Origin: Owenia fusiformis | Lineage: Eukaryota; Annelida; Polychaeta; Sabellida; Oweniidae | Length of the DNA: 64,000 nucleotides | NCBI GenBank assembly: GCA_903813345.2 | Contig: CAIIXF020000009.1 | Span: forward strand, 28,246,740 to 28,310,739 | Reading direction: 5' to 3' | Shown: in pieces, positions 55,001 to 58,000 of the stretch | Layout of the letters: each line of letters starts with the position of its first letter | Position numbering within the stretch: position 1 is the first letter of the stretch | The notes under the pieces: generated by a model | Told to the model about the DNA's origin: nothing | The model's database searches: none | The model's input: only the letters and a program-made list of their open reading frames with translations | Made by a program: the position numbers and the translations under genes

Positions 55001-58000
55001 ACAATGATGTCAGAGGAAATGACCATATATAGTCATTCTTCTTAAGACAACAAGCCCCGATCGGTGAGTTCAAAAGTTTTCTCATAAAGTGAAAAGAGTG
55101 CAGTGTTCTGTAAAAGAATCTTTCTTTTAAGTTAATTTGAAACAAAGGATCAAATCCTTTAGGGATATATATTTTTCATTATATTCCTGAGCATGGTTTA
55201 GCAATATCAAAATTTTCTTTGCAATGATATACCATTTCAACATAAACTGACCTCTTTTTTCATAGAAGTTTTGCGACACCAATCCACTGTAAATGTGAAT
55301 TTTTTTCCTGATCTTGGACAAAAGATATTTCACTGAATCTCCAGGAAATCAAGAGTTCAATCAATTTTTGTTGAGTATGAGATGTAATTTCACAAAGAGC
55401 AAGAGAATCCAAGCACTTACCACTTCTGGATTCCTTGTGATTTTTTTCTTCATTGCTCTAATTTGTAACAGGGCCCTAAATGGTGAACGGCATATAGGGC
55501 AATTGTTGGACTGGTATCGAAGGTTATCGGCACAGTTGTTACACAGACATAGATGGCGACAGGGTAATATAAGTGTATCTCTGATGTCACACATACATAT
55601 AACACACTCTGCGCCTGTATCATCAACTTCTTCATCTTGCAGCTGAAATGAAAAGATATGCAGTCTTTGAGCACAAGAGGTTATTACCCAGAAGGCTGCA
55701 CAAGTACTGGTACATGAAATACTGATTGATATATGAAGATCAAAACCATTTAGTCTCGCTAGAGTCCTAGTGACCTTCCCCCACACACACTTCACCTAAA
55801 GTAGATGGAGGAGAGGGTTTGGAGACTTAATGCAAGACTCAGACAACCATCATAGAATATAACAAGACACACAGTGATAAATATCGCACTTTAAAGAGCA
55901 AACTGGCCACCATGCAATTTACCAAGCATGGCCAAAACCTAATCAGACCTTGGCACTAGTCTGCTCTTGCATCTGTAAACATTTCAAGTTGACAAGGTTA
56001 GCGGTTTTCCTGCAATTTTGATGACAAGAATTTATTTGTAGTCTTGAACTTTGGGAAAATTTAGATAACATTGTTTGTGACCTAATTTGATGACCTTCGA
56101 TCTTGAAAATTTCACTTTTTCAGACCTCAGTAGGTCTTTTGTAATTAGCTGACCTAAATTTAAATCCAAAATATCAATTTAGAAAATCAAATTTTTGACC
56201 TTTTCAAGGCCACTGAAGGTGAATGAAAGGTCAAATCTGAAATCTAAGGTCAGATTTGAACTTCTGAGAACTTGTAGATGTTTTTAAAAAAAAAATTTGG
56301 TCAATTTGGAGCAAGTTGAAAAATTCAAAATGGCCGCCAAATTGAAAAATTCAAAATGGCCACCATGTAATTCAGCCAGCATACCCAAAACCTAATCAGA
56401 TCTTGGCAATAGTCTGCTCTTGCATCTGTAAAAATTTCAAGTTGAACGGATAAGTGGTTTTCCTGGAATTTTGATGACAAGATTTGTTGAAAAATTCAAA
56501 ATGGCCACCACGTAGTTTACCCAGCATGCCCTTAACCTAATCAGATCTTGGCACTAGTCTGCTATTGCATGTGTAAAAATTTCAAGTTGAACAGGTTAGC
56601 GGTTTTCTTGGAATTTTGATGACAAGAATTGATTTGTAGTCTCAAACTTTGAGGAACTTGGATAACATCATTTGTGACCTAGTTTAATGACCTTGACTTT
56701 CGACCTTGAAAATTTCACTTTTTCAGACCTCAGTAGGTGTTTTGTAATTAAGCTGACCTAAATTTAAATCCAAAATATCAATTTAAAAATCAACTTTTTT
56801 GACCTTTTCAAGGTCACTGAAGGTGAATGAAAGGTCAAATCCGAAATCTAAGGTCAGATTTGAACTTCGGAGAACTTGTAGATGTTTTTAAAAAAAAAAT
56901 TGGTCAATTTGGAGCATCTTGAAAAATTCAAAATGGCCGCCAAATTCAAAAATTCAAAATGGCCACCATGTAATTCAGCCAGCATACCCAAAACCTAATC
57001 AGATCTTGGCAATAGTCTGTTCTTGCATCTGTAAAAATTTCAAGTTGAATGGATAAGTGGTTTTCCTGGAATTTTGATGACAAGATTTGTTGAAAAATTC
57101 AAAATGGCCGCCACATAGTTTACCCAGCATGCCCTTAACCTAATAAGATCTTGGTACTAGTCTGCTCTTGCATCTGTAAAAATTTCAAGTTGAACAGGTA
57201 AGCAGTTATCCTGGAAATTTGATGACAAGATTTGGTTTATGTCCCGCCCGCCCGCACGCCCACACACCCAAACGCCCGCACGCCCGCCCAACAGCACAAG
57301 ACGACGACAATATAGCACTTTTTCAAAGTGCGATAAAAATGCATAAAACTATCTATCCAAGTCATATGTACACTACAATGAGAGCGAAAACACTTCAAAC
57401 TCTAAATTAATGGAAATTCAGGTACCCATTCATCATTGTCATTGGTGCCATCGCTGTCATTGTGGATATCATCATCATCATCATTTTCAACCTCTAATAT
57501 TGTCAATCTCAGAATTATGTATTTAAACTGTACATACATGAATTGATTGAATTGACTTCAAAGCCAGCAAATGATATAGATAATAACAAACCTTTGAACG
57601 TTCCATTTTATTCTCAATGCCAAATATCTCCTGTAACAGGTAACACAGTCCGTCAACCATCTGTTTCTGTTTGAAAGGTTTAAGATTGAAGCCTCCATCT
57701 GAAGTTCTCTCAATGTTACACACAGTTGTATGTGAGTGACCGACATGATCAGCTAAAATAACAAAATAAATTGTGATTGCAATATACAAAGAGGCTATTT
57801 AATGAGGTGGATGGAATATTCTGAGGGAAAATATGATATTCGCCAAGGAGAATACCATATTGACCTAGGATGACAGCCTCAGTGTCAATATGATACTTTC
57901 CTTGGCCAATATCATATTTTCTTGAGGAAAAAATCATATTCCACCGCGACCAACAATATATCCTATTATATTTATTCCATAATACTTTTTCTGAAACTTA

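Noticed and set aside
55643-55795. N-terminal extension of the RING exon frame
   Set aside because: TTTCAG at 55643-55648 with exact phase from the 57592 exon marks the intron boundary. The extension lacks family similarity.
57219-57410. Frame rich in Pro/His/Arg (RPHAHTPKRPHARP)
   Set aside because: It is the CCCG microsatellite and tail of the 55882-57335 element.
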